Origin: Thalassia testudinum
Lineage: Eukaryota; Streptophyta; Magnoliopsida; Alismatales; Hydrocharitaceae
Reading direction: 5' to 3'
Length of the DNA stretch: 64,000 nucleotides
Assembly (NCBI GenBank): GCA_037157565.1
Contig: JAZHRO010000039.1
Span: 40,300,001-40,364,000 of the forward strand
The translations under genes and the position numbers were made by a program. The notes beneath the pieces were generated by a model. That model was not told the DNA's origin. It made no database searches and worked only from the letters and a program-made list of their open reading frames with translations. Positions 11,839 to 23,067 of the stretch are shown here, piece by piece. The first letter of the stretch is position 1. Each line of letters opens with the position of its first letter.

Positions 11839-13469
11839 TGTTGAAGCGACGAGTCACTACGCTATCGTATTTGGTTTTTGTAAGCCTGTCGTAGTTTGAA
11901 AGCGAAGAACTCGTGTTCAATAAATAAAATTTGTATCGGAATAGAAATCCTAGGTCGAACACAGCGAGGTGGAAGTTTGATTAAAAATACGCATTTGCTT
12001 TATTTGTCACGAAACAGATTAGCTTGTTGAAAACTATTTAACAAATAATAAATAGATGTGAGAGAGAGAGAGAGAATATTACAAATAAAAGTAAAAGGGA
12101 TGTAGAATAAACATGGATTTCATTATCAAAAAGTTATTCATTACACTACTCATTACGACTAGAAAGTGGGAAATGATTACATCAGAAAGCAGTAAATCTA
12201 TTCTTGAAAGCAATAAAATGGATGGAGAGAGAGATATCCTCCTCGATGATCGCTTGGAGGACGAGCTGGACGGGATGACGCCTAAAAGAAGGGGAACGAA
12301 GCGGGAAGGAGGATGAAGTGGGAAGAACGGGAACAGGGCAGCACGTCATCGTCGTCGCTGGATTCGCTTCCAAAATGGGGGCGAAAATTTTACTTTATCT
12401 CTTGAGAAGCATCCCGGGTGTTGGACAAGCTTTTCTTGAGCTTTGGAGAGGGAGAGAAGAAAAAGAGTCTCCTTTATAGTTGCAAGGAATGAGGGCAATT
12501 TGATCTTTTTAAGTTGAAAATCATTAATTCAGGACCTTTAGTGACGGATATATCCGTCGCTAAAGGTTTGAACGTGGGCGTAGTGGCGGTGTTCACATGC
12601 CTGCTTATCTCCTCAAGGCGCAACGCTCATTCACGTCCTTCAAATCTCGACCGTTCGATCTCTAATCCTTGCCGCGCCTCCTCATCGTGCGCTCGCACCC
12701 GTGTAATCTAGCGTCTTCGTCGTTCGTCCGATGGCATGTAGGCTTGATTGGGCGCTCGTGGCCGCTGGATCATCATCAGGCGGTCGATTGCTCGCGCGCC
12801 TCCGCTCCAATTGATGCGTGGCGAGGCTCGAACGCGCGCTTGCGCTTCGCGTTAGAGCGCTCGACCAATGCGTTGTGGGCGCATTTGTGTCGAGCACCTA
12901 ACTTAAGCGCGAGCGCGTTGCGTGTTGATCCAACGGCAAGGAAGCGTTGGTGCGGGGGCCTTCAGTGGATGCGTGCGGTCAGTTGGGCGGCCGAGATGAC
13001 GCCATGTGGCCCCATCTTGGCCGTCCATCTTCTGGATGATGTAGATGGTGCCATGGTTGTCAGATTGAGTCGATTTTTGCGCCGTTAGGCTACGATGGGC
13101 GATCCGAATCCATGCGTGCGATTGAATTTCGCGTTTGAAATGCCGATTAACATCATCTTGGCCCTTGATCTTCTAGAGTTCATCGGTCTCTATCTGATGC
13201 TACAGATATCCGATTAGGGTGATCTTGGAGTCATTGAACTCCAATCGTCTCCCTGATCAGATCTGTATGGTTGGATTTTCGATCTAAGGCCCCGATAAAC
13301 AGTCGTTCTGTCCCAAAACATAAAAAAAGATAATTAACCTCCATTTTATTCAGACTAATCTAAATGCAAGGTAATGCATGTTATGCAATATTTATAGTAT
13401 GTAACACAATTCTATGCTTAAGAACATGCATAAATAGACATTTTATGTAATATAAACATGTTTACATCA
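11839..13469 (-). mobile_element. Solo LTR of the element-X family
   Basis: A 1631-bp copy of the LTR that bounds element X. On the plus strand it begins TGTTGAAGCGACG and ends ATGTTTACATCA. It is flanked by a perfect 5-bp TSD CTTAG (11834-11838 and 13470-13474). The surrounding D1 LTR reads through once it is removed (..AGAG-CTTAG-GTGGTGG..). There is no PPT or PBS beside it, so it is a solo LTR. A GA microsatellite lies near 12060-12075. Confidence 0.85.
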
Positions 13470-13615
13470 CTTAGGTGGTGGTTTTTACTTGGGTTTGGGT
13501 TTCCACATAAAAATCCCTTGTGTTATTGTGTAATTGCTTTTTGTGTAATTGATATATTTCTGCATCATTTGTTTATCACGCACATTTCAACCCCTCTGTT
13601 AAAATCTATAGGCCA

Positions 13616-14107
13616 TAAACTAAGACCCACCATGGACCTCTATTTATAACCCCCTCCCCACAATCTTTTGAGGGCGGTGACGTTGTTTCAACTCCCCCCC
13701 GGTGGGTCGCAGGTTTCTAAGGAACAAAATCCCCGAAGATAAGGCACAGATTCTGTAGCAGCTTGATTGCACTAACAAAATCTTCGGTCAAGGACTCTGC
13801 ACGTTATAACACATTGGCCATGAGGATTGATGCTACAGAAGCATCTATCGCCTTATTGAACGGACATGACATTTGATGCCATGTCCTCTTACATCAACAA
13901 AAAATAATGGCTGCCTCGATGAAGTACGTGACAAAACAATTAGCAAAGTGCCGCCTCTTAAGGCTAGCACGAAGTAGGGCTCATTAGCCCCACATTCCGA
14001 TTCATTGTAGTGCATCCTCCTAAGGTTGGTATGAACTAAGTTCATATGCCCCATGTTCGAATTCAGTGAAATGTCACCTCCTAAGGCCGGCACGAACTAG
14101 GGCTCAT
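13616..14107. other. Base-stratum fragment between D1 and element X
   Basis: Non-coding sequence lying between the right TSD of D1 and the left TSD of element X. It should continue directly from 3171 on the left and to 27245 on the right in the pre-insertion locus. Its right part is the tandem repeat at 13951-14112. Confidence 0.5.
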
Positions 14108-14112
14108 ACGCC
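13951..14112. repeat. Diverged ~61-bp tandem repeat
   Basis: About 2.7 units, each carrying a CCTCYTAAGGYYRGYAYGAA core followed by a CCCCAYRTTC segment. A further partial unit (CCCCATGTTCGAATTC) occurs right of element X at about 27243-27290, so X inserted inside this array. Confidence 0.55.
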
Positions 14113-14140
14113 AGTTGAATCCCCGGCAACGGCACCAAAA
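14113..14140 (-). other. PBS-like tail beyond the 3' LTR of element X
   Basis: On the minus strand the 3' LTR is followed by TTT and a tRNA-Asp-type primer sequence (14120-14137), then TCAACT, before the target-site duplication. A primer site is expected only after the 5' LTR. It continues TTCAAC, closer to my recollection of the tRNA-Asp T-arm complement (TCGAAC) than the authentic PBS context at 25543, which continues GGCGAC. Confidence 0.55.
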
Positions 14141-15813
14141 TGTTGAACGTCGGGTTGCTATGCTAACGTGTTCAATTTTGAAAACCTGTCTTCGTAATAT
14201 GAAAGCGAAGAACTCGTGTTCAACAAATAAAATTTATACCAGAATGGAAATCCCGGGTCGAACATAGGGAGGCGGACGTTTGATTTAAAAACACGCATTT
14301 GATTTATTTGTCACGAAGTAAATTAATTGATTAAACTATCTAACTATTTACAATAAATAGAAGAGAGAGAGTAAGAGAGAGAGAATAATATAAACAAAAA
14401 TCAAAAGAGATATAGAATGCACATGAAATTCATTATCGAAAGGATTGTTCATTACACTAAATATTACGACTAGAAAGCGGGAAAATGATTACACTAGAAA
14501 GCAGTAAATCTACTCTAGAAAGCAGTAAATCTATTCTAGAAAGCAGTAAAAAGAATGGGGAGAGAGATATGCTCATCGACGGTCGCTTGGAGGACAAGCC
14601 GGACGGGACGACGCCTGGACGAAGGAGGACGGAGCAGGACGAAGGAGGATGAAGCGGGAAGAACGGGAACGGGGCAGCACGTCGTCGTCATCGCGGGATC
14701 CACTTTCAAAAGGGGACGAAAAATTGACTTTATCTCGCGAGAAGCATCCCGGGTGTGGGATAAGCTTCTCTTGAGCTTTGGAGAGGGAGAGAAGAGAAGG
14801 AAGGAATGAGAATTTCATGTGGAGGGGTCTCCTTTTATAGTTGCAAGGAGTGGGGGTAATTTGGTCATTACAACTTTAAAAACAGTAATTCAAAAGGTCC
14901 AAACGTGGGTGTAGTGGGCAGCGCACACGTGCCCGCTCGCTTGCCCGCGCGTATAACGCGCATACATGTCTAGTCGCTCTAAGCCGTCCGATCGCGAGAT
15001 TGGACGGCTTAGATTGCACCTCTGCCCGCCTCCTCTGCGCGCCCGCCCGCGTGTGATTCCGCGTGAGGCGTGGCGTGAGCGTAATTGTGCACGCGCGACC
15101 ATTCGATCACAATCAAATGGCCAATCGCGCCCGCTCACCAACTCCTGCGGATTTGAACCCGCGCCAGCACCTCGCAATAAGGCGCTCACCCGCTGCGCTA
15201 TGGAGGAGAGAAGGTCACGGAGACATTTTAAGCGGCACGTGCTCATGGCCGTTGGATCAAGATCCAACGACCCAGATCGCGGGTTGGATTTTCTTTGGAG
15301 AGGCAGCGGCGATCCTAAGGGCCGGTTGGACGGCTGAGATGGTGCCATGTGGTCCCATCTTGGCCGTCCATCTTCTGGATGATGTAGATGGTGCCATAGG
15401 TGTCGGATTGAGTCGATTTTCGCGCCGTTAGGCTGCGATCGTCGATCCGAATCCATCCGTGCGGTTGGATTTTTCGTTTGAAGTGTGGATTCACATCATC
15501 TTGGCCCTTGATCTTCTAAGGTTCCCTGGTCACTAACTAATGCTACAGATGTATGATCAGGGCGATCTTGGAGTCGTTGAACTCCAATCGTCGCCATGAT
15601 CACATCTGTATGGTTGGATCTTTGATCCGAGGCCCCGATAAAAAGTTTTCCCTTTCCATAAACATAAAAGGAGACAATTAACCTCTATTTTATTCAAACT
15701 ACTCTAAATGCAAGATGATGCATGTTATGCAATATTTATAGTATGCAATGCAATCCTATGCTTAAGAACATGCATAAATAGACATCTTAAGTAGCGTAAA
15801 CATGTTTACATCA
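14141..15813 (-). repeat. 3' LTR of element X
   Basis: 1673 bp, homologous along its length to 25564-27239 and to the solo LTR 11839-13469. Minus-strand ends are TGATGTAAACATG and CGTTCAACA. A minus-strand TATA-like element (CTATAAAAGG) lies at about 14831-14840. Confidence 0.8.
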
Positions 15814-15830
15814 TACCCCCATGCCTATCT
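15814..15830 (-). other. Polypurine tract of element X
   Basis: Minus strand GGCATGGGGGTA directly abuts the LTR start TGATGTAAAC, the expected plus-strand primer position. A second copy of the GGCATGGGGGT sequence lies at about 17022-17035 on the minus strand. Confidence 0.6.
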
Positions 15831-16370
15831 TTTGCTAGTCTCTAGCAAAAACTATATGTTATTTATAAAAGAATCAGGTTGGATTATTTGGGCTTGAATT
15901 ATTTTCAATCACTAAGAAAATGTCTACTTAGAATTTGAACTTTCAAAGACACAACAGTGGACGAGTATCTGCCAAAATGCAGACCGCCTCAAGCCCTCGC
16001 CTTATTCAAAGAAAATTTTCTTTTTCTCTTTTTTCCTCTTTCTAACTTTTTGGATTTTCAAGTTTTAGGATTTAAGAGTGGCTTTCTACGGCCATTCAAC
16101 TCACCCAAAATTTGATGAGAACCCTAAGTTCTAAGCATCTTTATGAATGCGATAGACTCGTTGACGGCAGTTAAAACGGACTTTCGATTTCTACGCCTCT
16201 AGGTGACCTAAAAATGAATTCTACCTAAAGGTGTATCTTTACAACCGGTAGCTTTCTCTCTACTTTTTTTTTTTTACGGGGTCAACACAAGGGTGAATCC
16301 AATGTATATCTCCCCGGTTTATTCTACTTCTCCGCTTCTTCCTAAGTGTTTTGGGATTTTTCTGTGCATT

Positions 16371-16640
16371 TATTGAGCTGGGTTCTGGATAACCGGTCGA
16401 TGAGCTGTTACTACTGACAACTTGCCAGCCATACTCGTGCAGCGAAGTGTGATTTTTTTTTTCCTTTTTTTTTTTCTTTTCTCCTTTTCTTTTTTTTTCT
16501 TTTTTTTGATTTTTTTTTAAGTAGGTAGCTTCCCTGGTATTAGATTTACCTAAAGGTAGCAAAAAGAGAAAAATCCAGTGACTGGGCCCTGGACAACCTA
16601 CCTATGGGCTGTTACCCATGATAACGTGCCAACCATATCA
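16371..16640 (-). repeat. Duplicated segment with T-rich tract inside element X
   Basis: Two diverged copies of a ~55-bp stretch (GGGTTCTGGATAACC at about 16380 and GGGCCCTGGACAACC at about 16584, each followed by GAGCTGTTAC or GGGCTGTTAC) are separated by a T-rich run at 16450-16518. Non-coding. Confidence 0.5.
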
Positions 16641-17386
16641 CCCTAGAAGGTTCATTAGCTACCAAATTTCTGTTAGAATCGTCGAACAACGAGTCAGTGA
16701 CAAGATAGTGTGTAGATGCTTAAAACTCAAAATTCCCTCAAATCAGAGAGTGGGTTGATAAGTCGTGTACTTATCACCTAAACTTATTTACTTAAATTAA
16801 CATAGAATTTAGGTTGGCGAGGACTCGAAAAATAAATCCACATTTTAGTGGATACACGGGCTGATTAAGTCCAAAGACCTGAAGGGTCTTTGTGTTCAAA
16901 TCATAATGTATTATTTCCTAAGATTGAAAATTTTCTTAAACCCAAGTTCTCTTTCCTAATTTCATTTTTTTTTAATAAAACAAATCTATGAAGCTGACGA
17001 ATAAATTCAAAGATGAATATGCACCCCCATGCCTATTTAATGCAATGTCCTTATTGTACTAAAAAGACATAAAATAGAGAGGAATAGCGTAGAAAGCACC
17101 TGAATTGTGTGAATGTCAGGTCCGCTCTGAGATAAAAACTAAAAAGAACTATATACGTGCTGAATTTAGTGCCTTCAGCTAGGCACACTATACAAAGAAG
17201 AGAAATAAAGAATTCACAGGTGTACGTCAGAATCAGAATAAACATAAGAAACTTTTGACCTGTCAGCAAATGTCCACAGATGTGGACCAGATTATGGTGC
17301 AAACCCATAACCCATAATCGAGAATATCTTAGGTTCTGGATAAAAATTACCCAAAACCTAAAATCAGTATGCAAGCAGGGTCGAGC

Positions 17387-18013
17387 CTACGATTTATGAG
17401 GATGCAACCCAAGACCAAAAAGTCGGGTTACAGAAAATTCAAGCTCCAAAGGATAATCAATGAATGTGTGCTTGGGTTTGACATCCTCAAAACAAATGTC
17501 GTAAGGGTCTTGGTTTGATGCTTTCAGCTTAATAGGCACCCTTCGACTCAGTCTTGTACTTCCTCTAGAACTTATTTCCCAAATCAAAATTTCCTGGCTC
17601 CCATCCTCCTCATTCAGCATGTCAAATTCCAAGACCTCTTGTATATTAATCACCCCATTTGAAATCTCCAAGTCTAAATGATGTGGCTGAATCAAAATTG
17701 ACTTGGGTCTAACTATCTCAGAAACAGAATCATCGATAAGCTCAATGGGGTGTAACTGACAATCAGGGCATTGAATTGAATCCTCTAGAAAATGCGATTC
17801 TAGATCCGTAACGTGAGCCCCAATAAGATCAGTTTCGTCAATTATTGGGCTATCAAATGATCTATCAGATTCCTCAAGCCCAATCGTCTCACAGAAATCA
17901 TATTTTGTAAACTCACGTGAGACTTCGCAACGTGAATCTTCACCATCGGAATCAAAGAAATCAAGATCCGTATTAATGTATGTCCCAAAATCATCTATCA
18001 CTTTCTGTTCCAA
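17387..18013 (-). CDS. Unrecognised acidic ORF of element X, 208 aa
   Basis: An uninterrupted frame starting MEQKVIDDF and ending GLHPHKS. It is rich in Asp, Glu, Ser and Ile with few basic residues in the first 150 positions, and has one CPDC pair near residue 82. I recognise no protease, integrase, RT or envelope-like motif and no membrane segment. It lies downstream, in element orientation, of the Tyr/Pro-rich frame at 18237-18908 and in a different frame. A 208-codon open frame in so decayed an environment hints at recent constraint or youth, but it may also be chance survival. Function unknown. Confidence 0.45.
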   Translation of the reverse strand: MEQKVIDDFGTYINTDLDFFDSDGEDSRCEVSREFTKYDFCETIGLEESDRSFDSPIIDETDLIGAHVTDLESHFLEDSIQCPDCQLHPIELIDDSVSEIVRPKSILIQPHHLDLEISNGVINIQEVLEFDMLNEEDGSQEILIWEISSRGSTRLSRRVPIKLKASNQDPYDICFEDVKPKHTFIDYPLELEFSVTRLFGLGLHPHKS

Positions 18014-18236
18014 GGAGACATACGTTTCCTCGTACCCTGGCTCAGGGATCTCAGGTGAAGAAATCAGATCATCCTTAATTGGTTGCTCTAATTCAATCTA
18101 GTCAGCCTCGTAACACATGTCCCCCCCTAACAGGTGCCTAAATGGGTTGTGACATTGGCTTTCCTGAAGGGAGTTCATCCTGGGAATCATCCCACGACTG
18201 AATCAAAGCGACCATAAATCTCATCCTCAATTTTGC

Positions 18237-18908
18237 TTACTTCCTAAGTAGAAACTCACATGGGTTTTTATCCTTAACATTCTGGAGCCAATTCAACAAA
18301 TACTTATTCAAATCATCAATCATTTCAATCACAGGCTCCAATCTCTCAATGCAAGGTATTGGCTGAACTTCTAAAGATTGTATGATATTCCTCAAGTTAG
18401 TCAGAACCTTTTCTTGAACCTGGTTACCCTGAACCAAATGAGTTGGTTCAGGGTTGGGCGGGTTTGGGGTCAACGTAGGGGAATTAACGAATTGAGATTT
18501 GTTATACCCTTCCGGATAATAGGTCATTTCAGATTGTTCAAAAGGTGGTGATGACCTAAAGGCACTGTAATCAGAAGATCGGTAAAGATCGGTGTATCCT
18601 CTTTAATTGTAGATCGTATTAGGTTGTTTATGAAAGGTTGACGATCTATAATCGATGTGGCTCTGAGAAGGATAGAAATCACAATCATAGTGTTCAGGGT
18701 TAGACCCTAAACACGGAGGTCCGGAACTATATCCCCAATCCGAGTTATCCCAACTAACTGATGGTTGATTACAACACGAGTTAGAATAATCGTCATGTTG
18801 AGGATAATTCAAAACAGGAGGGAAAGAGCGGGAATGCGTGTAATATGTGGAAGGATTCATGAGAGATGGGAGGAAGAAAGGCGCCCTGCAATACAAGCAA
18901 TCAAACAT
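18237..18908 (-). pseudogene. Gag-like Tyr/Pro/Asn-rich frame of element X, one in-frame stop
   Basis: Two pieces (18603-18908 and 18237-18527) lie in the same frame, separated by one TAA at 18603-18605. A probable start MNPSTYYTHSRSF lies inside the first piece. The N-terminal part is Tyr/Ser/Pro/Asn-rich and contains QHDDYSNSCCNQPSVSW, which weakly recalls the YSNTYNPGW-type motif between Gag and protease in Athila/Tat elements (resemblance from memory). The second part has a hydrophobic/acidic heptad-like stretch (LTNLRNIIQSLE, then IEMIDDLNKYLLNWL) that could be a coiled coil. This would fit a remnant Gag C-terminus but is not certain. Confidence 0.4.
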
Positions 18909-19251
18909 GTCCTTAAATGGGCTAGCCTAAAGACCTACAGACTCCCAAAACCCGTCTTGAGATAAAGGAACGATTTGATCTACTTCTGTCTGTTCAATTC
19001 AACCAGTTAGAAGGAGGGACTAGCGAGAAGGTTCTTCCTTCGGCTTGCGCCTCCGATTCCTAATGTACCCCCCAGCCGCGATCGTTTGATTCTGCTCCCC
19101 TAGCTAGACAGCAGATTGAACAGTAGAAACAAACTAATCGAAAATAATCTCGTTCTAGGCTCTGAAGAGCGAGTCGAATCCTTAAGGCCAACGTCTACTC
19201 TGTTTTATTTAGGGCTAGGTTTGAATGTGCTTTGGAATGTGATGGGCCCTT

Positions 19252-20947
19252 TGTAGATTCTTCCCTACCAGGAGGGGGTGACGTAATAATTGCGGAAATG
19301 AAAATAAAACAATCTCACAAAATATCATTCACACGAGTACACAATTATTTTTAGGTGGAAATCCAAATCGGGTGAAAACCACCACCTAACCTCTCGAGTT
19401 AGGATTTTCCGATCAATCAAGTTGATCAAATCCACTAAACGAATCACTTTAAACGAGGGTGATTCAACCTCAATTATAACCACGCTACAAATGCGAGGGT
19501 AGCGTTCCTCAACCCCTTCTCTCCACAAGAAGGATTTTGTCCCACGAAGGAGATGGGAATTCGCAAAGCGAATACCCAACCAAATAACAAAGATAAAATA
19601 ACAATAATCCTATAGAGCCAACAAAGTAATATTAAACCTAGGCTTCTATAGGAATTAGGATGCTTCCCCTTAAAAGGAGTGCATCGGCGACGCGGATGCG
19701 TGAACACGACGGCGCTACGTCGCTCCCGTGAACTACGGCGGGAGAGCGGGTGCATAAAGCTTGATGCTCTCAAGGTGTAGAACTTGAGCTTTGAGAGCAA
19801 GAGAGACACAAAATGGTAGAAAGTATGTTGCTTGGGTGTGTCTTGTGTTGCTAGGTGTGTGTTGGTGTGCAAGAGGTTCCCCTCTATTTATAGAGGCCTT
19901 AGGAAGGCTTTGGATGGCTTAGGAAAGGCTCCATAGCCGTTGGGTGCAAATCCCAAGTGAATCAACCCAAAATCAGGAACAATCATTGCACTGACAGGGT
20001 TATCAGACGTCTGATTCTGGCATCAGAAGTCTGGAAGACCACTTTAAGACGTTTGAAAATAAGGTCAGATGTCTGATTTTGGGCGGGTCTCTTCCTGACT
20101 TGAATCAGATCTAAACATGGTTCTAGTGCACGTCCATCAGACGACATACAGGACGTCTGACACTATGTCTGGATGTCTGGAAACCTACTTTTTCGTGGGA
20201 ATGGGTTTGCAACGGCTAGAAAATCTCTGAGAAGAGATTTTCAGGTCAGTCGAGGCAAAACGGTCAATTATGAGATGTCTGGAAAGGCTTAAGGAAGTCT
20301 GATAAGGCTCTAACGGTCATATCCTCGAGTGTCTGCAAAGCGAGCCAACGGTCCACTAATTGGACGTCTGGCAAAGCCATCAGACGTCTCCTAAGACGTT
20401 TGGTCTAAGGTCTGGACGTCTGATTTCATCAGACAGAACTAACTATGTCTAGCCTAAACGTTATCAGACGTCTGAATCAACAGTCAGACGTCTTAAAATA
20501 CATTATCAGACGTCTAATTTTGAAATTAGACGTCTGGAAATGCTGTTTGAACCCTATATTGGTTTTCTAAGTTTTCTACAGAAAACCTAAGTATCCTAGG
20601 GTTGTGCGGGTGTTCCTAGAACTACTGTTATGGTACTTTGAAGCTCTTTAACATGAATCTAAGTAAAAAAATAAAGAGCAACAAAATAACGACAAAAGTA
20701 CATGAAAGGAAAAAAATGGGATTCTATCCTATTCTTCTTGTCCCTCCATCTTCAATCTATCGCTCCTCACGAATCTCCTCTGTTTTCCATCAAGCTCCTC
20801 CAATCTATCCTGGATGCGAGCTCGAACTTCGTCTAGTCACGTCTACATCTGCAATTAACCAGAAATCTAAGACTCCAAGTGCAAATGTTAAATAACACGT
20901 GTTTTGTTATCATCAAAACAAATGATCGTGATGCTCTAACACCAACA
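19252..20947 (-). repeat. 3' LTR of the gag-only element
   Basis: 1696 bp, ends TGT..ACA. A minus-strand TATA box (TATTTATA on plus) lies at 19885-19892, with the palindrome cluster upstream of it at 20002-20545. Confidence 0.85.
20002..20545. promoter_or_regulatory. CAGACGTCTG-type motif cluster in LTR U3
   Basis: About sixteen related motifs in ~540 bp, with perfect palindromes near 20003 and 20464. The cluster lies upstream of the minus-strand TATA box in transcription orientation, the same arrangement as in D1 and D2. Confidence 0.5.
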
Positions 20948-20963
20948 ATCTCCCCCTTTTTGA
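20948..20963 (-). other. Polypurine tract of the gag-only element
   Basis: Minus strand AAAAAGGGGGAGATT immediately before the LTR start TGTTGGTG. Confidence 0.65.
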
Positions 20964-21501
20964 TGATGACAAAACCATAAATAATAATGCAAAAAACCCT
21001 CCCCCTTTTTGACATTATCAAAAATGTTTGATTGATTTTAAAATTTATATAACTCCCCCCTAAAACATGCTCTTCTATAAATTTCTTTTAACAAAGGTAA
21101 TGTCCTCCCCCTTTTTTATAACAACAAGATAGCTATTATTTTGCTCCACCTTTCAAAAGGAAATTTAGCTACCTTATATCTCTCCCTTAAAAATTGACAA
21201 TTGGCTTATAATTTTTTTTTGTTCCCCCTATCTAAATGCTTATGATAAAAGGATAGGGTAAAGGGTTTTACCTCACCTACCATGGCCAATAAAATGGACC
21301 GAATGGTGGTGGTGGATGCCACATCGGATGGGGCTCCCATCCGTAGCTTGGAGGCCCGGGCATTGGCGCCGGTCTCTAGTCTGGTGGTCGACGTGCGGCT
21401 GGTTCATCGTTTGTTCGCCGTCTCGTCGGTCTTCTTGTTCTCCTCCTTGGTCTACTCCTTGGTTCTCCCAACTCGAGTTGACCAGCCTTGAGTTTGTAGG
21501 T

Positions 21502-23012
21502 TCAGTCCTTTGTGTTGTAGTTATCCCTGAAACCTACAAAACAAGATTCCAATTCTTTTTTCGGTATCCAAGTGGGCTTGGATCCGGATCTGTTAGCGGG
21601 TCTCCTTGATGGAGATCCTTTCTCAATCTTAGGGCTATATAAATCATCTACTTTGTTGAATAATTTGTTAGAGTTTTCCCTAAGATATGCAATTTCTTTT
21701 TCTATAATATTCATCTTAGTCTTTAAATCAGAAATTTCTATTTTTAAACAAACATTTTCCTCAATCAATTTATTATTTTCACTGATGAGGTTATGATTTT
21801 CCAACAATAGGTTATCATTTTTAGGACTAGCTTCTAGATCCTTAAGTTTTACTTCTAACCTGTCTTTTCACTTTTAAGAAAACTAAGATTCTTTTTCATT
21901 CTTTTATTTTCTATCTTAAGTGCTTTACTAACTTCAAAAAGTTCATTAAAAGCTTTTTGTAAGTCGTAACTTATCTCGTTGTCTGAGTCGCTTCCGCTTT
22001 TGCTGTCGCTTTCTCTAGCCACGAAACCGAAGCAAGCGGTTTCTTCTTCTATGGACTTTTCTTCTTCTTCTTCCTCGAAGCTGGAATCGACCCAAGTGGC
22101 TTGGAACGCCTTCTTCTTAGATCTCTTTTCCTTTTCCTTCTTCTTCTCCTTTTTGAGAAGAGGGCACTCTGGTCGTAGGTGCCCTTTCTCGTTGCAGTGG
22201 TAGTAACGTCTCAGACTTTCCTTCTTCTCCTTTTTCTCTTTCTTTAATTACCTACAAAACTTGGAAATTTTTTTAAGTAAAATTCTAAAGTCTTCATCGT
22301 CGGAACTTACCTCGCTATCCGACGCGACTCTGAAGGTGAGAATCTTTTTCGGTTTAGGCTCTGGTGTATCCTACTTCTTCTGCTTCAACTTTGTCTCGTA
22401 GGCCATTAGATTGCCTAGGAGATCTTCCATGTTGAGCTCCTCCACTTCGTTTTCCTCCTCGATAGCGGTGACTTTCTGTTCTCATTCCGGTCCAAGGGAA
22501 CGAAGAAGCTTCCCTTGAAGCTCCCCCTTGATGAAAGTCTTTCCTAAAGCTTTCAAGTTATTTACAATGAGATTGAACCTAGTGTTCATCTCACTTAAAG
22601 ATTCGTTAGATTTCATTGAAAAAGATTCAAATTCTTGAGAAAGTAAATTAATTTTAGAGGTTTTTACCTTAGAGGTACCTTCCTGAGTTACCTCAAGTGT
22701 GTGCCAAATCTCGTATGCGGTGGCGCATTGCGAGATTCTGTTGAACTCCTCCGAGCTGAGCGTACAATACAACACGTTCATTGTTTTCGCGTTGAGAGAG
22801 AGCTCTCGAATCTGCTGCTGCTAGTATCCTGCGGCGGGTTTTTGTGGAATGTTGAAGGGGATCACGCAACTGGCCCAAATCGTGAAATCGGTGGCTTGAA
22901 GCCACGTCTTCATTCGTAGCTTGCAGTAGGGGTAGTTGCTCCCGTCGAAGAACGGCGGATGAGTCGTAGACTGGCCCTCGGAAATCCTACCCGCGAAACT
23001 GCTTCCCTCCAT
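21502..23012 (-). pseudogene. Copia Gag relic (UBN2-type with zinc knuckle remnant and coiled coil)
   Basis: From MEGSSFAGRISEG at 23012: an N-terminal stretch with PPFFDGSNYPYCKLRMKTWL (DUF4219-like), then the UBN2-type Gag core (EEFNRISQCATAYEIWHTLE, ending LLRSLGPE) at 22482-22781, then a knuckle remnant YHCNEKGHLRPEC near 22160-22205 whose first Cys is replaced by Tyr. A Lys/Glu-rich coiled-coil region (SENNKLIEENVCLKIEISDL) follows, and a PTWIPKKEL-like end near 21530. In-frame stops near 22821 and 22479 and at least one frameshift make it non-functional. No pol follows. Confidence 0.75.
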
Positions 23013-23050
23013 AGATCTTCTTGTTGGGTTGTTACGCCGAAACAGCAAGA

Positions 23051-23065
23051 CCTGCTCTGATACCA
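23051..23065 (-). other. tRNA-iMet primer binding site
   Basis: Minus strand TGGTATCAGAGCAGG, two bases from the end of the 5' LTR. TGGTATCAGAGC is the standard plant retrotransposon PBS for initiator Met tRNA. Confidence 0.8.
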
Positions 23066-23067
23066 AT

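Larger units (their letters stand above)
3177..13610 (+). mobile_element. Copia-type solo LTR (D1), split by nested insertions
   Basis: The LTR starts TGTTGGTGCAAGGGCACCAC at 3177 and ends GTTAAAATCTATA at 13610 (the canonical CA end has become TA). Its own sequence is 3177-3681, 5382-6439 and 13475-13610; the rest is inserted LTRs. Flanks are GGCCG (3172-3176) and GGCCA (13611-13615), a near-perfect 5-bp TSD, so it is a solo LTR formed by LTR-LTR recombination. It is related to the LTRs of the gag-only element at 19252-24767: same hairpin-like start (GGTGC..GCACC), same TATA-proximal region and same end region (CTTAGGTGGTGG). A TATA box lies at 6030. Confidence 0.75.

Noticed and set aside
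14120..14137. tRNA-Asp gene fragment
   Set aside because: Only a primer-site-length stretch matches and it abuts an LTR, so it is retrotransposon PBS-type sequence, not a tRNA gene.
14966..15431. Open frames of about 120 aa within the X LTR, both strands
   Set aside because: They overlap each other in a GC-rich part of the LTR, are not conserved between the LTR copies and have no domain.
11839..15813. 11839-13469 and 14141-15813 as the two LTRs of one short element
   Set aside because: The left copy has its own perfect TSD (CTTAG) and D1 LTR sequence resumes right after it, so it is a solo LTR.
19990..20550. CRISPR-like array (regularly repeated palindromes)
   Set aside because: Spacing is irregular, motifs vary and the setting is a plant LTR.
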